From the NCBI RefSeq assembly GCF_018446385.1, contig NC_056001.1, positions 6,963,600-7,027,599 on the forward strand: a stretch of DNA of 64,000 nt, written 5' to 3'. The notes below the pieces were generated by a model, which saw nothing but the letters and a program-made list of their open reading frames with translations, had not been told where the DNA came from and did not search any database. A program made the translations under genes and the position numbers. Each line of letters opens with the position of its first letter. The first letter of the stretch is position 1. Below are positions 1 to 11,131 of the stretch, piece after piece. The DNA comes from Zingiber officinale (Eukaryota > Streptophyta > Magnoliopsida > Zingiberales > Zingiberaceae).

Positions 1-299
1 GATACTAAGTTTAAATCTTCGGTTTCGAAAAACTGTTTAATTTAGAAACCCGAATTTTGTTGTGACGGCTAGATAGACTTTTTGGTTCTGAATTAACTGC
101 ATGAGGGTTTTCTTCAAGATCTGTGGCGACTCTTGTCATCTTCCCGTTCTTGCCCAATTCGATGATATCTCCTGCGGCTGTATATTTATCGCACGAGGGT
201 TCACCATGTGGTTGTTGATAAATTTTCCCATAGATTGGTTCATGTGAAAATTATGCCCCTGATTAAAAATCCCATGTTATCAAAAGACGTACTCTCGTG
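1..299 (+). other. Probable 3' UTR and downstream flank of an off-window TRAP-alpha copy
   Basis: These bases match 31,105-31,403, which begin about 118 bp after the stop codon of the TRAP-alpha gene at 24,240-30,987. By homology they should be the end of a further TRAP-alpha gene lying left of the window. No coding sequence is visible here. Confidence 0.55.
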
Positions 300-930
300 A
301 GTTTTCAAGTATATAATTACATCTGATATTTTAAGTATAAAAAATTTAAAAAATAATATAATTTTTTTAAAATTTAATACATTAAATTAGAATTTAGTAT
401 ATTTTTTATTAAATCGAGCATAATTAAAATATATTAGATTTTTTTTAAATGACGTTGAATTTAAGAGTAATTATATTAAGTAGAAAAAAAATTATGTTCA
501 ATTTAATAAAAAATATATTCGATTTTAATTTAAAATGTTAAATTTAATAGAAATTATATTCATTTTTACATTATTTGTATCTAAAAAAATATAAGGAATA
601 ATTTTAATAGAAAATATAATAATATGAAATATCGATTTTAAGAGGAATTATACTCATTTTAGTATATTTTCTATTAAACTGAGTATGATTTTTTTTCCAT
701 CTCAATTGAATGAAAAATATATTAAATTTTCTTTAAATGATACTCAATTGAATAAAAAATATATTATATTTTCTTTAAATGGTGTTAAATTTAGAATGAA
801 TTATATTAAAATAAAAAAAATCATGTTGAATTTAATAGAAAATATACTCAATTTTAATATAAAATATTGACTTTAAAAAAAATTATATTCATTTTTAAAT
901 TTTTCTATACTTTATCGATAAAATAATGGA
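300..930. repeat. AT-rich imperfect repeats (copy 1)
   Basis: Very AT-rich stretch in which short phrases such as AATAGAAAATATA, CTCAATT and TTATATTCATTTT recur several times on both strands. It looks like a decayed MITE or small AT-rich satellite upstream of the cyclophilin promoter. The short open frame at 685-870 is low-complexity and is not taken as a gene. Confidence 0.6.
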
Positions 931-1002
931 TTTTGCATTACATTCTTCAGGGCACCTTTTAAAGTCTATTCTTTTTTATGCTTATCCTCCGCCCCCACCG
1001 GT

Positions 1003-1226
1003 CACGTGAGAATCATGTGCGTGCGCGAATCTCGCGTTAAAGCTAGAAGCATCCTATGGTTCCATCACCGCCACCTTTTAACCCTGCGGTGGAGTTAGGC
1101 TAACTCCTCTCGTCCTCTCAAACCCTACACTGTCCATGATTTCGACACGCGTTTCTTTTGACGGACTGGATCTTTTCAAAAGAATATCTCCTTCCGGTCG
1201 TCGCCCTCGCCGTTTCTTTATAAAAG
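1003..1226 (+). promoter_or_regulatory. Cyclophilin promoter: G-box and TATA box (copy 1)
   Basis: A CACGTG G-box lies at 1003-1008 and a TATA box (TTATAAAA) at 1218-1225, about 60 bp upstream of the ATG at 1286, leaving a short leader. G-boxes are bound by bZIP and bHLH factors in plants, often in light or abscisic-acid responses. Actual regulation here is inferred only. Confidence 0.6.
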
Positions 1227-1285
1227 ACGAGCCCTAATGATCCGCAAAAAATCAAAGCCTTGGCATCTGCTTTCCCGAGACGACG

Positions 1286-1804
1286 ATGGCGAATCCTCGC
1301 GTTTTCTTCGACATGTCCGTCGGCGGCGCTCCGGTGGGGAAGATCGTGATGGAGCTGTATGCGGACGTGGTGCCGAGGACGGCGGAGAATTTCCGCGCGC
1401 TGTGCACCGGTGAGAAAGGGACGGGGCGCGCTGGGAAGCCGCTCCACTTCAAGGGTTCGAGCTTCCACCGGGTGATCCCAGGATTTATGTGCCAGGGCGG
1501 CGACTTCACTCGCGGCAACGGCACCGGCGGTGAATCCATCTACGGTGAGAAGTTCGCTGATGAGAACTTCGTGAAGAAGCATACTGGCCCCGGTGTGCTC
1601 TCCATGGCGAACGCCGGGAAGAATACCAACGGTTCGCAGTTCTTCATCTGCACCGAGAAGACGGCGTGGCTCGACGGCAAGCATGTAGTCTTCGGTCGCA
1701 TCGTGGAGGGGATGGACGTGGTCAAGGCGATCGAGGCAGTCGGATCCCAGAGCGGCGCCACCAAGAAGCCCGTTGTCATTTCCGACTGCGGCCAGATTTC
1801 TTAG
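1286..1804 (+). CDS. CYP: Cytosolic cyclophilin-type peptidyl-prolyl isomerase (copy 1)
   Basis: Intronless gene for a 172-residue single-domain cyclophilin, which catalyses cis-trans isomerisation of peptidyl-proline bonds and acts as a folding helper in cytosol and nucleus. The protein is nothing but the cyclophilin fold, with no transit or signal peptide. Catalytic and cyclosporin-pocket residues are in place: H61-R62, F67, Q70, F120 and W128 (in AWLDG). The seven-residue plant-type insertion is present at about 48-54 (RAGKPLH), as is C40. The family's usual length is 171-175 residues, so it is complete. The ATG follows a TATA box by about 60 bp. It encodes the same protein as the copy at 32,390. 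Arabidopsis ROC/CYP18-19 proteins are the closest described type; the exact orthologue cannot be set by eye. Confidence 0.96.
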   Translation: MANPRVFFDMSVGGAPVGKIVMELYADVVPRTAENFRALCTGEKGTGRAGKPLHFKGSSFHRVIPGFMCQGGDFTRGNGTGGESIYGEKFADENFVKKHTGPGVLSMANAGKNTNGSQFFICTEKTAWLDGKHVVFGRIVEGMDVVKAIEAVGSQSGATKKPVVISDCGQIS

Positions 1805-2902
1805 ATGAACATCGTCGTCGTCGTCATCACCCCCTCTTCTCTCTACCGCAACTAGTAGTAACGTTCGATTTCGTTTTCGTCGTGCTGGTAATGATCCGTA
1901 ATAAGGTATGGATCACGGCGGTGGCCGGCGATCTCATCCATTTCCGGATCTGTTTTCTTCCGTGTGTCTTCTTCTGTTCCGTGTTTGTTGAATTTTAGAA
2001 TATCCGTGTGATCCATTGATGATGGGAAAAAACAATCAACTGATAAATTTGCCTTCGTTTGATCTGTGCGTTTCAAGATGTTTGATCGATCGATGGAACC
2101 ATCTACGATTTGCTAAAAGTAGTAGTATATTTTCTACTTCGAAGCGAAATAGGATGCGTTTACTCGAAAGGGGGCGTGGGCGGTTGAATGGACCTCTTGT
2201 CAGAATCTGAGCTCCGTTAGATATTTGTTCTATTGTCTTTTTTATTTGTTTATTTTGCATCCATTTATTTTGGGGTATTTTACAATCATCTTCTGTATAT
2301 CTTTTATTTGGGGTATTTTGCATCCAGTGCTATCCCGTATTTTTATTTGTTTTCTTCAAACGTTGTAAAGTGATAGCCAAAACTGATTAAGTAAAGCAAG
2401 AAGAAGCCACAAGAACAAGTTGCCTTGACCGGCTGTCGTGGGGCCCAATGTCCAGACCATCTGTGCCTGATTGGTCACAACCAAACCGCGTTCGCTGTAC
2501 ATTGCTTAACGTCAAATCCACAAACCCAACAAATCAATATGAGAGGTGCTTTTCGCACCCCTCTGACACGCTCCCTCCCGGTTTCATTTTCAATTTTCCA
2601 TTTATACCCTTACAAGCTGACTTTTGTTCCTTTTTTTTAGTTTTGTTATTTTTTTTATTGATTTTGTTTTATCAATTTTTTTTAAAGATTGGAAGGGGAT
2701 TTAATAATAATAATAATAATAATAATAATAGTGTTTTGATATAGGTTAAGGGTTAGAAAATGGGTAATTTAATAAAGGTATTTTTCCCACCCTTTTTACA
2801 TATTCTTTTTTTCGACTCTGTCTCAAATTTTAATTTTATTTACGTTTATATCTTTTTATTTGTTTAGTTTTATTTTTTAATCAGTTTTTTTATTATTTAT
2901 TA
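1805..2902 (+). other. Cyclophilin 3' UTR and spacer with an (ATA)n microsatellite
   Basis: No gene is visible. The first few hundred bases are the probable 3' UTR. A trinucleotide run of about ten ATA/AAT units occupies 2702-2731. From about 2530 the sequence resembles the outer part of the foldback element at 4531-5189 (CTGACAC...CTCCC followed by a TATACCCTTA phrase), so it may be a partial relative. Copy 2 equivalent: 32,909-34,006. Confidence 0.5.
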
Positions 2903-3248
2903 GAGTATCCACAATAAAGTGTTAAATGAGTGTTATAACACCCATTTAACATTCCCTTTCCATATAATGACCACTCACAATAGAAAGGAGAGAGAGTGTT
3001 CAAAGATTTGAACAATTTTTAACACTCTTTCTCTTAATTTTTTAATATTTTTTTCTTTTTTAAATTATAAAATTTTAATATTATTTAAAAAATCAATAAA
3101 ATGGATGAATAAGTGGATAGTGGGACTCATATTAATGTTAAAAGGGTTGTGAGTAAAAGATATGTTGTTATAATGAATATGTGGCAGTGTACCCCATATC
3201 TTTTGATGAGGTGGTGGATGTTATAACGTATTAGCGTTGCGGATGCTC
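2903..3248. mobile_element. MITE with GAGTATCC/GGATGCTC ends (copy 1)
   Basis: About 346 bp, non-coding. The left end GAGTATCCACAATA and the inverted right end (GAGCATCCGCAACGCTAATA on the other strand) are imperfect terminal inverted repeats, and both ends sit next to TTA. A TTA target duplication is typical of PIF/Harbinger-type MITEs. It lies in the spacer between cyclophilin and ARO. Confidence 0.7.
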
Positions 3249-3477
3249 TTATGAGTTTTATTTTTTAAATAATTTTTTTAATTATATGTTTGTAATCTAC
3301 GTAAATTTTAAGATTTATTATTTGTAAAAATTCAAAATAATATATATATATATATATATATATTTTGAAACTAATAAAAATATTAATACTTAATAGTAAA
3401 TACATTTCTAGCTTATAAATAAATATTTTTTTAAAATAAAAAATATAATCCTAATTAGTCTCATTAACTACTCTGGG

Positions 3478-3680
3478 TAATTGGCTCAGTCCCATGAAAA
3501 TTTTCTACCGGCTACCAGGATAAATCAAGAAGCGCACGCGACAGCTAGTCCAGAAACCAACATCTTTTGGTTGTGCCTCTCATTTGGAAGAATTTTTTTT
3601 ACAAATACGTCGTAGTTGGGAATTGAACTGCGGGTGCCTGTGTAATAATCTGGATATCCTACCATAATATCATAACCCCG
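3478..3680 (-). mobile_element. tRNA-derived SINE, second family (copy 1)
   Basis: On the minus strand the head contains a B-box-like GTTCAATTCCC preceded by tRNA-like sequence, and the body shares blocks with the element at 26,557-26,746 (around GGCTCAGTCCCATGAAAATT and the ACGTCGTAGTTGGGAATT phrase). The ends are approximate and I could not define a target duplication here. Confidence 0.55.
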
Positions 3681-3685
3681 GGGAC

Positions 3686-4024
3686 GGAGCCAGATCAACT
3701 AGTCCATAAAAAAGTGGACCAGGGGATGGACCATTTTTAAGGTTCACTGTCCCCTTTAAGTTATAATTTAGGTCGGAGCGGACGGCTGAAGGCCGTTTGA
3801 AAGTCGTCGAAGGTGGGCAAGTGGCCAGGCTGTTGGGCGTCGAGCGGGGGGCGACTTTCGGAGGACTTTCGACCGCCCGTTCCGACCCAAACTATAACCT
3901 AGATGGGATGGTGAATTCAAAAAAGTATTGCAATTAATTGCGGCCAGGTCGCGGTCAAGATCTGATTACAATTAAGGGTGAGCTATATCCTGGTCTATTT
4001 TTTATGGACTAGAAGATCTGCTCC
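3686..4024. mobile_element. Foldback MITE (copy 1, full form)
   Basis: About 339 bp with terminal inverted repeats: GGAGCCAGATCAACTAGTCC at the left and, inverted, GGAGCAGATCTTCTAGTCCA at the right. Its GC-rich interior can itself fold (GTCGGAGCGG... against ...CCGCCCGTTCCGAC). The interior phrase around GTTATAATTTAG and AACTATAACCTAGATGG is shared with a decayed relative at 47,465-47,760. Copy 2 lacks 150 bp of the interior. Confidence 0.7.
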
Positions 4025-4530
4025 TTCTAGGGACATGTAATAATGCACACAAAAATATATAAAATTAAAAAATTTAATCAATATTACCTTTAAATTTTAC
4101 TTCGACGTATTTGAAGGTGTACTTATTATTTTGTACCATAAATAAATACGTGTTGAGTGACATATGTTGAAAATTATATAAAATAAAAAATTATGATTAA
4201 AAAAATAATAAATAAAATTGATTAAAAAAATGTAAATTAAAATTAAATAAATTTGAAAACAAAGAAGGAAATAACTCGATATTAAAAAAGGAAGATAACT
4301 TGTTTTTTCTTTTCTTTTGCGATTTCTTCTATTTGATTCCTGATTATGATTGTCTTATCAGCAAGATGTTTCATTTCATTTTCTATGAATAAAAAATTTG
4401 TCCAATTCATATATTGAATTTGCATGATCGATTCAAGAGGGTAGAAAAGTCATTTCAAAGGGAGACAAAAGGGGATTTGTGTTAGGGGAGGGGGGAGAAG
4501 CAATTTACTTATATATTGATGTGAGCTGTT
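4025..4530. other. AT-rich spacer
   Basis: No gene or clear element seen. A homopurine/AT-rich stretch ends in a GGGGAGGGGGGAGAAG tract near 4486-4500. Confidence 0.4.
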
Positions 4531-5189
4531 TTTCCCACCTTCTGACACATCCCTTCCCAGCCTCCACTCCAAAAATTACACTTATAACCTTTGTCATTTC
4601 TTTTGTTTTTTTTTAAATTTTGTTTGTTTATTCAAAAAAAAAAAAAGCAAAATTAATAAAAAATATTGCTGGGCCCGGCCAATTTTTTTTTATTGATTTT
4701 AAAAAAAAACAAAATTAATAAAAAAAAATGTTGGGTCAGTAAAAATTTATTTTAGATTTGTTTATTTTTTTTATTAATTTAAGCTTTTTAACAAAAAAAA
4801 AACAAAACTAATAAAAAAATATTGGGGGCCGCAAAAAAATTGTATATTGGGGGTGTGAAAATAAAAATAAAAATTATTTTTTTATTGTTAACAAAAAAAA
4901 TAAAACCAATTAAAAAAATAATATTGTTAACATAAAAAATTTATTTTAGTTTTGTTTTTTTTAACAAAAAAAAACATAACTAATAAAAAAAAATATTGGG
5001 GCCGGTCAAAAAAAAATTGTGCATTGGGAGTGCTAAAATAAAAAATTTGTTTGTTTTTTTATTATTAACAAAAAAAATAAAATCAATTTAAAAAATAACA
5101 AATAACAAATAAAGTATAAAAGGGTATAAATGTGAATATCATTAAATTTTTGATGAGTCAAGGAGATGAATGTGTCAGATGGGTGGGAG
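4531..5189. repeat. Foldback element with internal A/T-tract repeats (copy 1)
   Basis: The left end TTCCCACCTTCTGACACATC pairs with the right end ATGTGTCAGATGGGTGGGA in inverted orientation. Between them a unit containing AACAAAACTAATAAAAAAAT plus TATTGGGGCC recurs about four times. Similar GAAGCAATTTACT / GAAGCAAATTACT words flank both sides and might be a target duplication. Non-coding; probably a MITE derivative. Confidence 0.5.
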
Positions 5190-5924
5190 AAGCAAATTAC
5201 TTCTAAAAATATAATGAAAGAGAGGATTGGATTACAAAGGGAATTTATATTATAAGTGGATTATAATTGACATTTTAGGAAATTGAAGAGTGAGTAAGAA
5301 ATAAATGAGAAATTGCGATTTCAAATCGAGCTTCTGGTTTGGGATCGAAATGAGGGCTAGTAATAATTGCAATATCACGCGTCGATTCAGATGGCAGGCA
5401 AAATAGGAATGCTGCGGAGCAAATGTCGCGTTAAAAACCCTGGCAAAGAACGGCAGGCAGAGGAGGAGAAAGAGGAAGAACCAGAGGAAGAATAACGACG
5501 ACGGGCTTTCTCTCCTCCTATTCCCGCCGTTTCCATCTCCTTGTACGCAAAGAGCAAGAATTCGAACGCCATGGGCGCTTAGAGATCCCTTTTCGGTTTA
5601 TTTTGATCCCTAGAAGTTGCAGAAGAAGAAAAAAAATCTCGCATTTCTGCATCCCCGATTTCCAGGACGGGAACAAACACGAATTTTGGGGCATTTACTT
5701 GAAAAAAGTTCATCTTTTGGTTGATTTTGCAATCCATTTTTTTTCTCTACAATTGCAGAAGGAGAGCTTCACCATCTGATTGCTTCGTCGTCGCCATAAT
5801 TCAGGAAGGGATTCTAGAATTTAGGGTTGAAAGTTTCTTCTTGTATGTGAAATTATCATCGATCTTCTTTTTCTCTCTTTTTTTTTTTTTATCTCTGGGA
5901 GTTGGAGTAGAAGTAGGCGACAAG
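5190..5924 (+). promoter_or_regulatory. ARO promoter region and 5' leader (copy 1)
   Basis: This stretch is AT-rich until about 5300, then becomes purine/pyrimidine-rich leader sequence. In copy 1 the reading frame happens to stay open from 5721 to the ATG at 5925, but an 8 bp length change in the T-run near 5880 breaks that frame in copy 2. The leader is therefore taken as untranslated. Confidence 0.5.
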
Positions 5925-7874
5925 ATGATGGGCGATGGCGGGGTAAAGCAGACACTGGCGAAGCCAATCTTATTGGCGGACCAGGTGACGAAGTGGGCGG
6001 ACGACGCGCACTCGTTCCGGCAGGAGTGCATGGAACTGAAGGCGAAGACGGAGCGCTTGGCGGGGCTGCTGCGGCAGGCCGCGCGATCAGAACTCTACGA
6101 GCGGCCTGCTCGCCGCATCATGAACGACACCGAACAGGTGCTCGACAAGGCGCTTGCCCTCGTCCTCAAGTGTCGCGCCAATGGCTTCGTCCGCCGCATC
6201 TTCACCATCATCCCCGCCGCGGCCTTCAAGAAGATGTCCACGCAGCTCGACAACTCCGTCGGCGATGTCTCCTGGCTCATCCGCGTCTCTTCCTCTGCCG
6301 CTGGCTCTGACGACGACATCCACCTTGGCCTCCCGCCCATCGCCCAAAACGAGCCCATTCTATTCCTAATCTGGGAGCAGATCGCCACTCTCCTCACCGG
6401 CACTCTGGAATCTCGTGCCGACGCCGCTGCCAGCCTCGTCTCCCTCGCCCGCGACAACGACCGCTACGGCAAGCTTATTATCGAGGAGGACGGCGTCGGC
6501 CCTCTCCTCCGTCTCATCAAGGAAGGCCATCTCGAGGGCCAGGAGAGCGCCGCCCACGCCATCGGCCTCCTCGCCCGCGACCCCGACAGCGTTGAAGCGA
6601 TGGTACTCGCAGGCGTCTGTTCCACCTTCGCCAAAGTCCTCAAGGAGGGACCTATGAAGGTCCAGGCTATGGTCGCTTGGGCCGTGTCGGAGCTTGCAGT
6701 CAGCCACCCCAAATGCCAGGACGTCTTCGCGCAGAACAACGTGGTCCGCCTCCTCGTTGGTCACCTGGCCTTTGAGACCGTGCAGGAACACAGCAAGTAC
6801 ACCATCCCCTCCAAGGGCATGTCCATCCACTCCGTCGTCATGGCCAATAGCACCACTTCTACTGCGGCCGGGAATGACCCCATTGCAGCCGTTTCCGACA
6901 CCTCTGACCAAGCCGTCGTCAAGCACCCTGCCGCCTCTCAATCGCAGTGCGCCAACATAAACGAGATGCATTCCGTCATCCAGTCCACCATGGCATCCAA
7001 ATCCAACAAGACCCCCACCAATTCCAATACCCATAACCCCTCCGCCAGCGGCAACACCAAGCACCACCCTGTCTCCTTGGCCGGCGTCAGCATCAAGGGG
7101 CGCGAGTTCGAGGAGCCCGCCACCAAGGCCTACATGAAGGCCATGTCCGCCAAGGCTCTGTGTCAACTCTGCAAGGGCAATCTATCCGTCTGCAAAAACA
7201 TCACTGAATCCAGAGCTATCCTTTGTTTTTCAGTTCTCATTGAGAAAGGCACAGACGAGGTGCAGTACTACTCCGCGATGGCCTTGATGGAGATTGCGCG
7301 TGTTGCCGAGCAGCATTCCGAGCTACGGCGGTCCGCCTTCAAGCCAAGTTCCCCTGCAGCCCGTGCAGTGGTCGACCAGATTCTCAGAATCGTGAAGAAA
7401 GCAGACGATGACCTCCTTGTGCCCTGCATTGTAGCTTTGGGTTGTCTGTCGAGGACCTTTCGGGCCACTGAGACCAGGATCATCGCTCCATTGGTGAAGT
7501 TACTCGACGAAACAGAGGCTGTCGTTGCAAAAGAGGCTGCTATTGCCTTGACTAAATTTGCTTGCTCAGACAACTACCTCCACCTGGATCATTCCAAGGC
7601 GATCATCAATGCAGGAGGCACCAAACACCTAGTGCAGCTGGTTTACTTTGGAGAGCATTTGGTTCAGATTTCAGCTTTGATATTGTTGTGCTACATTGCT
7701 CTCCATGTGCCCGATAGTGAGGCATTAGCGCAGGCTGAGGTGCTGACAGTGCTTGAGTGGACTTCCAAGCAAGCGTACATGGTTCAGGATCCAACAGTTG
7801 ATCATTTGTTACCGGAAGCAAAGGTTAGATTGGAGCTTTACCAAGCAAGGGGTAATAACAGAGGATACCATTAA
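5925..7874 (+). CDS. ARO: ARMADILLO REPEAT ONLY (ARO) protein (copy 1)
   Basis: Intronless 649-residue protein of the plant ARO family (Arabidopsis ARO1-4). The family is linked by published work to polarised tip growth of pollen tubes and root hairs, acting with ROP GTPase signalling and actin. The N-terminal helical region (about 1-130) carries the family block with KPILLADQVTKWADDA and YERPARRIMNDTEQVL. Armadillo-type repeats follow from about 165, for example ADAAASLVSLARDNDRYGKL and the GQESAAHAIGLLARD segment. A poorly conserved Ser/Thr/Asn-rich linker spans about 310-380, and a second set of repeats runs to the C terminus. Length matches the family. ATG 5925 is preferred over the longer open frame because that extension is broken in copy 2; a second ATG follows at 5928. 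The family assignment is strong, but which ARO paralogue it is remains unclear. Confidence 0.93.
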   Translation: MMGDGGVKQTLAKPILLADQVTKWADDAHSFRQECMELKAKTERLAGLLRQAARSELYERPARRIMNDTEQVLDKALALVLKCRANGFVRRIFTIIPAAAFKKMSTQLDNSVGDVSWLIRVSSSAAGSDDDIHLGLPPIAQNEPILFLIWEQIATLLTGTLESRADAAASLVSLARDNDRYGKLIIEEDGVGPLLRLIKEGHLEGQESAAHAIGLLARDPDSVEAMVLAGVCSTFAKVLKEGPMKVQAMVAWAVSELAVSHPKCQDVFAQNNVVRLLVGHLAFETVQEHSKYTIPSKGMSIHSVVMANSTTSTAAGNDPIAAVSDTSDQAVVKHPAASQSQCANINEMHSVIQSTMASKSNKTPTNSNTHNPSASGNTKHHPVSLAGVSIKGREFEEPATKAYMKAMSAKALCQLCKGNLSVCKNITESRAILCFSVLIEKGTDEVQYYSAMALMEIARVAEQHSELRRSAFKPSSPAARAVVDQILRIVKKADDDLLVPCIVALGCLSRTFRATETRIIAPLVKLLDETEAVVAKEAAIALTKFACSDNYLHLDHSKAIINAGGTKHLVQLVYFGEHLVQISALILLCYIALHVPDSEALAQAEVLTVLEWTSKQAYMVQDPTVDHLLPEAKVRLELYQARGNNRGYH

Positions 7875-9117
7875 CCATTCTTCTCATAGATTGACAGACA
7901 GGGTAAAGGGCTGTATGCCCAACTTTGCAACTCTTTCTTTGCTCAAGGTCGATGAATGTACATAATTTGAGGTTACCTGTATATGCATTTTTATGCACAG
8001 GGGTTTATCTGTTCCTAATCTAGTATTTAGTTGTTGGAAGATATCTGTTCCTATAATTTTTTAGTGTACCATATAGTCTGCAAATTTTAGAGTCTGAGAC
8101 AGTGTGTTGGTTTCTTTCAGTTGGAACTTGTATTAGTTGTGGATCGTATTTGGTAACTTGATGTCTTTAGTCTCTTCAATCTGCATGTTCTTCTCTTTTC
8201 ATGCTCTTCAGTTTGAAAAATACTCTACTGGTCTTGGTGTGTTGTGAAATATTTGTTTTCTTTCTGTCAGTATAAAGAACTTGAACTGCCTGGCACGTTT
8301 TCAAGTTATCAGAAATTAGTGGTTTAATGGTGCAGAACCCCCCTGCTTCTTTTGGACTTGCATTAATTTTGCACCAGCAAGGTTTACAAACCCCCCTGCC
8401 TCTTTTGGACTTGGGACCAGATGCCAGTCGAGCGCACCATGGTTCAACCAACCGGAAAACCCAATAACCAGCAGGCCTTCAGTATTCTTTCTGTGTGCTA
8501 GTTTTGGATACAGAAACCTAATTTCCTCATGGGTAGTGCATTCAACTTTTGTTTATCTGCATGTTGATTTTTCCTACAAAGATATGCATGAACTCAATTC
8601 TCCGTTGTCACTCGACTCATCGTTGATTTTGAATTTTGTTATGATCAAGGTGATGCTTGACTAGAGTCTAGAAACTTTCAATTCTTGCAAACCACATTGT
8701 TTTCTCTGGAATTCGTCTTTAAGCTTTCTTTCGGCAACTATGGCAGATTAGTGCTTCCAATTGTTGTATTCTGCTATTTTCTGAAAGAATTTTCTATCTG
8801 CTTTGCAAACCTTGACGTACTCCGAGTCAGAAATTTCAAGACTCCTGTACAAAAAAAAAATGAAATATTGATTTTTTTTTTTTTTAAACTCCTTTTGCAT
8901 TCTATCCTTCTTGTTCTCTTCTAGTCTGTGGGTGACAAACAAATGCTGATTTCCAATTTTTTTTTATCAATATTCTATAGTTAAATTTTATTCTTGTTCT
9001 CTTAACAAGTTTTAATTGCCTTTTGATGCTCCTCTTAATTAACATTGGAGAGGGTTTTAATATTTGAGTCAATACATAAATTAAATATGTTTAGTATTTT
9101 TTTATCTAATCTAGTAC
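7875..9117 (+). other. ARO 3' UTR and spacer
   Basis: No gene is visible. The first 200-300 bp are the probable 3' UTR. A short imperfect direct duplication (ACCCCCCTGC followed by CTTTTGGACTTG) occurs at about 8338-8412, 55 bp apart. The rest is AT-rich. Copy 2 equivalent: 38,821-40,063. Confidence 0.45.
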
Positions 9118-10067
9118 TGATCCTGTCCGAAAATCGAAAAGACGGATATTAGAGACATGACGCTCTTGTTGACTTTCGGTAGACTTCGCTTCCGTCTGCA
9201 ACACAAGCAACGTCAGTGTCGAGCCAGGAAAGGGAGTCCCCGGCGATGACCCTCCGACGCTCAAGTCAATATCCGGCAAAGCAAGAAGTGAAACGTACTG
9301 TAGCGCAACCGTAGAAATCATGAGAGAAACATACCTCCGCCGATGCTTAGACCCCCTCTTTATATAGGGCTCCTGTAGCATGTGTGCACGTTTATTAAAG
9401 CGGACACGTTTTCCCTAGAAAGATATGTCAGTAAAGTGTCCCTGCCACAATATCTTAATGGGTCAAGTATATCTCTGAAGTGACAGTGGAAGCTTCCGTC
9501 GTACGATTCTTTGTCTGACCATGCCGTCTGTCAGCGATACTAACTCCCAAAAGGATGTCGAAGAATATCCCGCTATGTCTGTTGCTTGGCCGAACGGAAT
9601 AGCCACTCGGCCAAGATTCTGATATCCTTGCGTCTCCTGTCACACCGAGCAGGATAGCCACTTGGCCGAAAGTGCCTTACCCGAGCGTCATCTGTTGTTG
9701 GGTCGAGCGGAATGACCGCTCGGCCGGAAGCTCACTGTCGCGCCGAGTAGGAGAGCCGCTCGGCCCATGTCGCTCGTTGCTGGGTCGAGCGGGATGACCA
9801 CTCTGTCGGAAGTCCACCATCGCGTCGAGCGGGAGAGCCGCTCGATCTGTGTCGCCTGTTGCTGGGCCGAGCGGGATGGCCACTCGGCATCTACGCGTCC
9901 CTTGAGTGTCGGTTTGATTACTTCGTGTCGGAGATGGTGAGTCGGTGCTCAACCCACGATCAGAATATGCCCCGCCCGACCGGCCAAGACCATTCATTCA
10001 TTGACCGTCTTAATTTTGACTTCCATTGACCTTCATCGTGACAACGGAACGAGACCCCTCGTCATCA
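9118..10067 (-). mobile_element. Solo-LTR fossil, probably Ty3/gypsy type (copy 1)
   Basis: About 950 bp reading like a single LTR on the minus strand. It has TG...CA-like ends, a TATATAAAG promoter motif with a run into GGGGTC downstream, and a 3' part with the TTGACTTGAGCGTCGGAGGG and GCCGGGGA phrases often seen near the ends of plant Ty3/gypsy LTRs. The 5' part holds a series of related GAGCGG...CTCGGCC units of about 60 bp. No internal coding region is present and no clear target duplication was found, so the ends are approximate. It predates the duplication, since both copies have it. Confidence 0.55.
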
Positions 10068-11055
10068 CCGTATTAAATATAATATTCAGATTTCATATTA
10101 ATTTTACCATCCTTCCATATTTTATTCAATTTCTATTACTTAAAATAATGACACAATTTTAATTAGCTATTGATCCAATTTTTAATCCATTCGCTTTTCT
10201 TCTTCCTCCACTTATTTCCCTAGCAATATTAAAATCCAAAAGGTTGCTTAAAAAAAGGAGCAAAGCAATAGGAGAAAATTTGCCAAATTCGTTCCTTAAA
10301 AAAATTGGTAAAAAGTGGGCCCACTTTCTGATTATATTCCAAATTTATACCATGCGTTAAAAAGTGAGACTCTAAGTATTCCTCCCCCCCTTGCCTTACT
10401 CAAGCATATCTCTACCCACACATTCCTCCAAGCAACCAAACTAACAATTCTCCTCCCAAGACGTTCCCTGTCAGTCTATCTTTTGCCTCGTCATTTCCTC
10501 TCATCCTCATCCAAGCAACCAAACGAACAATTCTCCTCTCCTCTCCTCTCCTCTCAAGTCGTTGCTCCATCGGTCCCCATCCCCACCAACTTCCCATTAA
10601 TTAGCAGCCATCAAAATGCTAAGAAATTATATTTTTTAAAAGCAAACAAACGGAAATTGGAATCCCTTCCACCACCTCGCAATGCTGATAATTGTCTAAT
10701 GCACCGAACGAATATACCAGATTTTAGACGCTGCCTTGTAGTTGTCGCTCTCAGCAAACGCTTTACCCTGCCTGACGGAGCCGGCGGCTTCGAGCCGCCA
10801 ATAATGCCACGGCGCGAAACCGACAATAATGTAGCCGGTGGCTCCGTCTGTACGCGTTAAGAGCCAGACGCAAACGGCCACGATCGATTCAATCTTGTCC
10901 AGCGCGACTTCTAAAGATATCGCAGTTACAGATCATCATCAGCTAAGCGGCGTTAAGAATCCCAAATTAAAGAAAAGCCAGCGCGGTAACTGCTCGCACG
11001 TAAGCCGGGAAGATACCCTTTGGCGCCCTTCGTTCTCCACGTTTCCTCTCTGTCT

Positions 11056-11087
<32 letters not shown>

Positions 11088-11131
11088 CACCTTTTGCCAC
11101 TTTTGCCGTGGAGAACTGGGAGGAGCTAACA
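10068..11131 (+). promoter_or_regulatory. Spacer and ACBP promoter/leader with CT-repeat (copy 1)
   Basis: AT-rich to about 10,310, then CT-rich sequence. A pyrimidine microsatellite, (CT)n, lies at about 11,051-11,089, 45 bp before the ATG, probably in the 5' leader; such GAGA-type tracts are common in plant leaders. Open frames at 10,315-10,860 and the upstream extension from 10,838 look like chance frames in CT-rich DNA. Confidence 0.45.

Noticed and set aside
685-870. 61-residue AT-rich frame (twin at 31,789-31,974)
   Set aside because: Repetitive Asn/Ile/Lys sequence inside an AT-rich repeat.
1118-1684. 188-residue open frame antisense to the cyclophilin gene (twin at 32,222-32,788)
   Set aside because: Shadow of GC-rich codons; the cyclophilin frame explains the conservation.
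6366-7166. 266-residue open frame antisense to the ARO gene (and its twin at 37,312-38,112)
   Set aside because: Gly/Val/Asp-rich shadow of a GC-rich coding strand; no family resemblance, and the sense frame encodes a clear ARO protein.
10315-10860. 181-residue plus-strand frame upstream of ACBP
   Set aside because: CT-rich leader or spacer with biased Ser/Pro/Leu content, no domain, followed by the real ACBP start.
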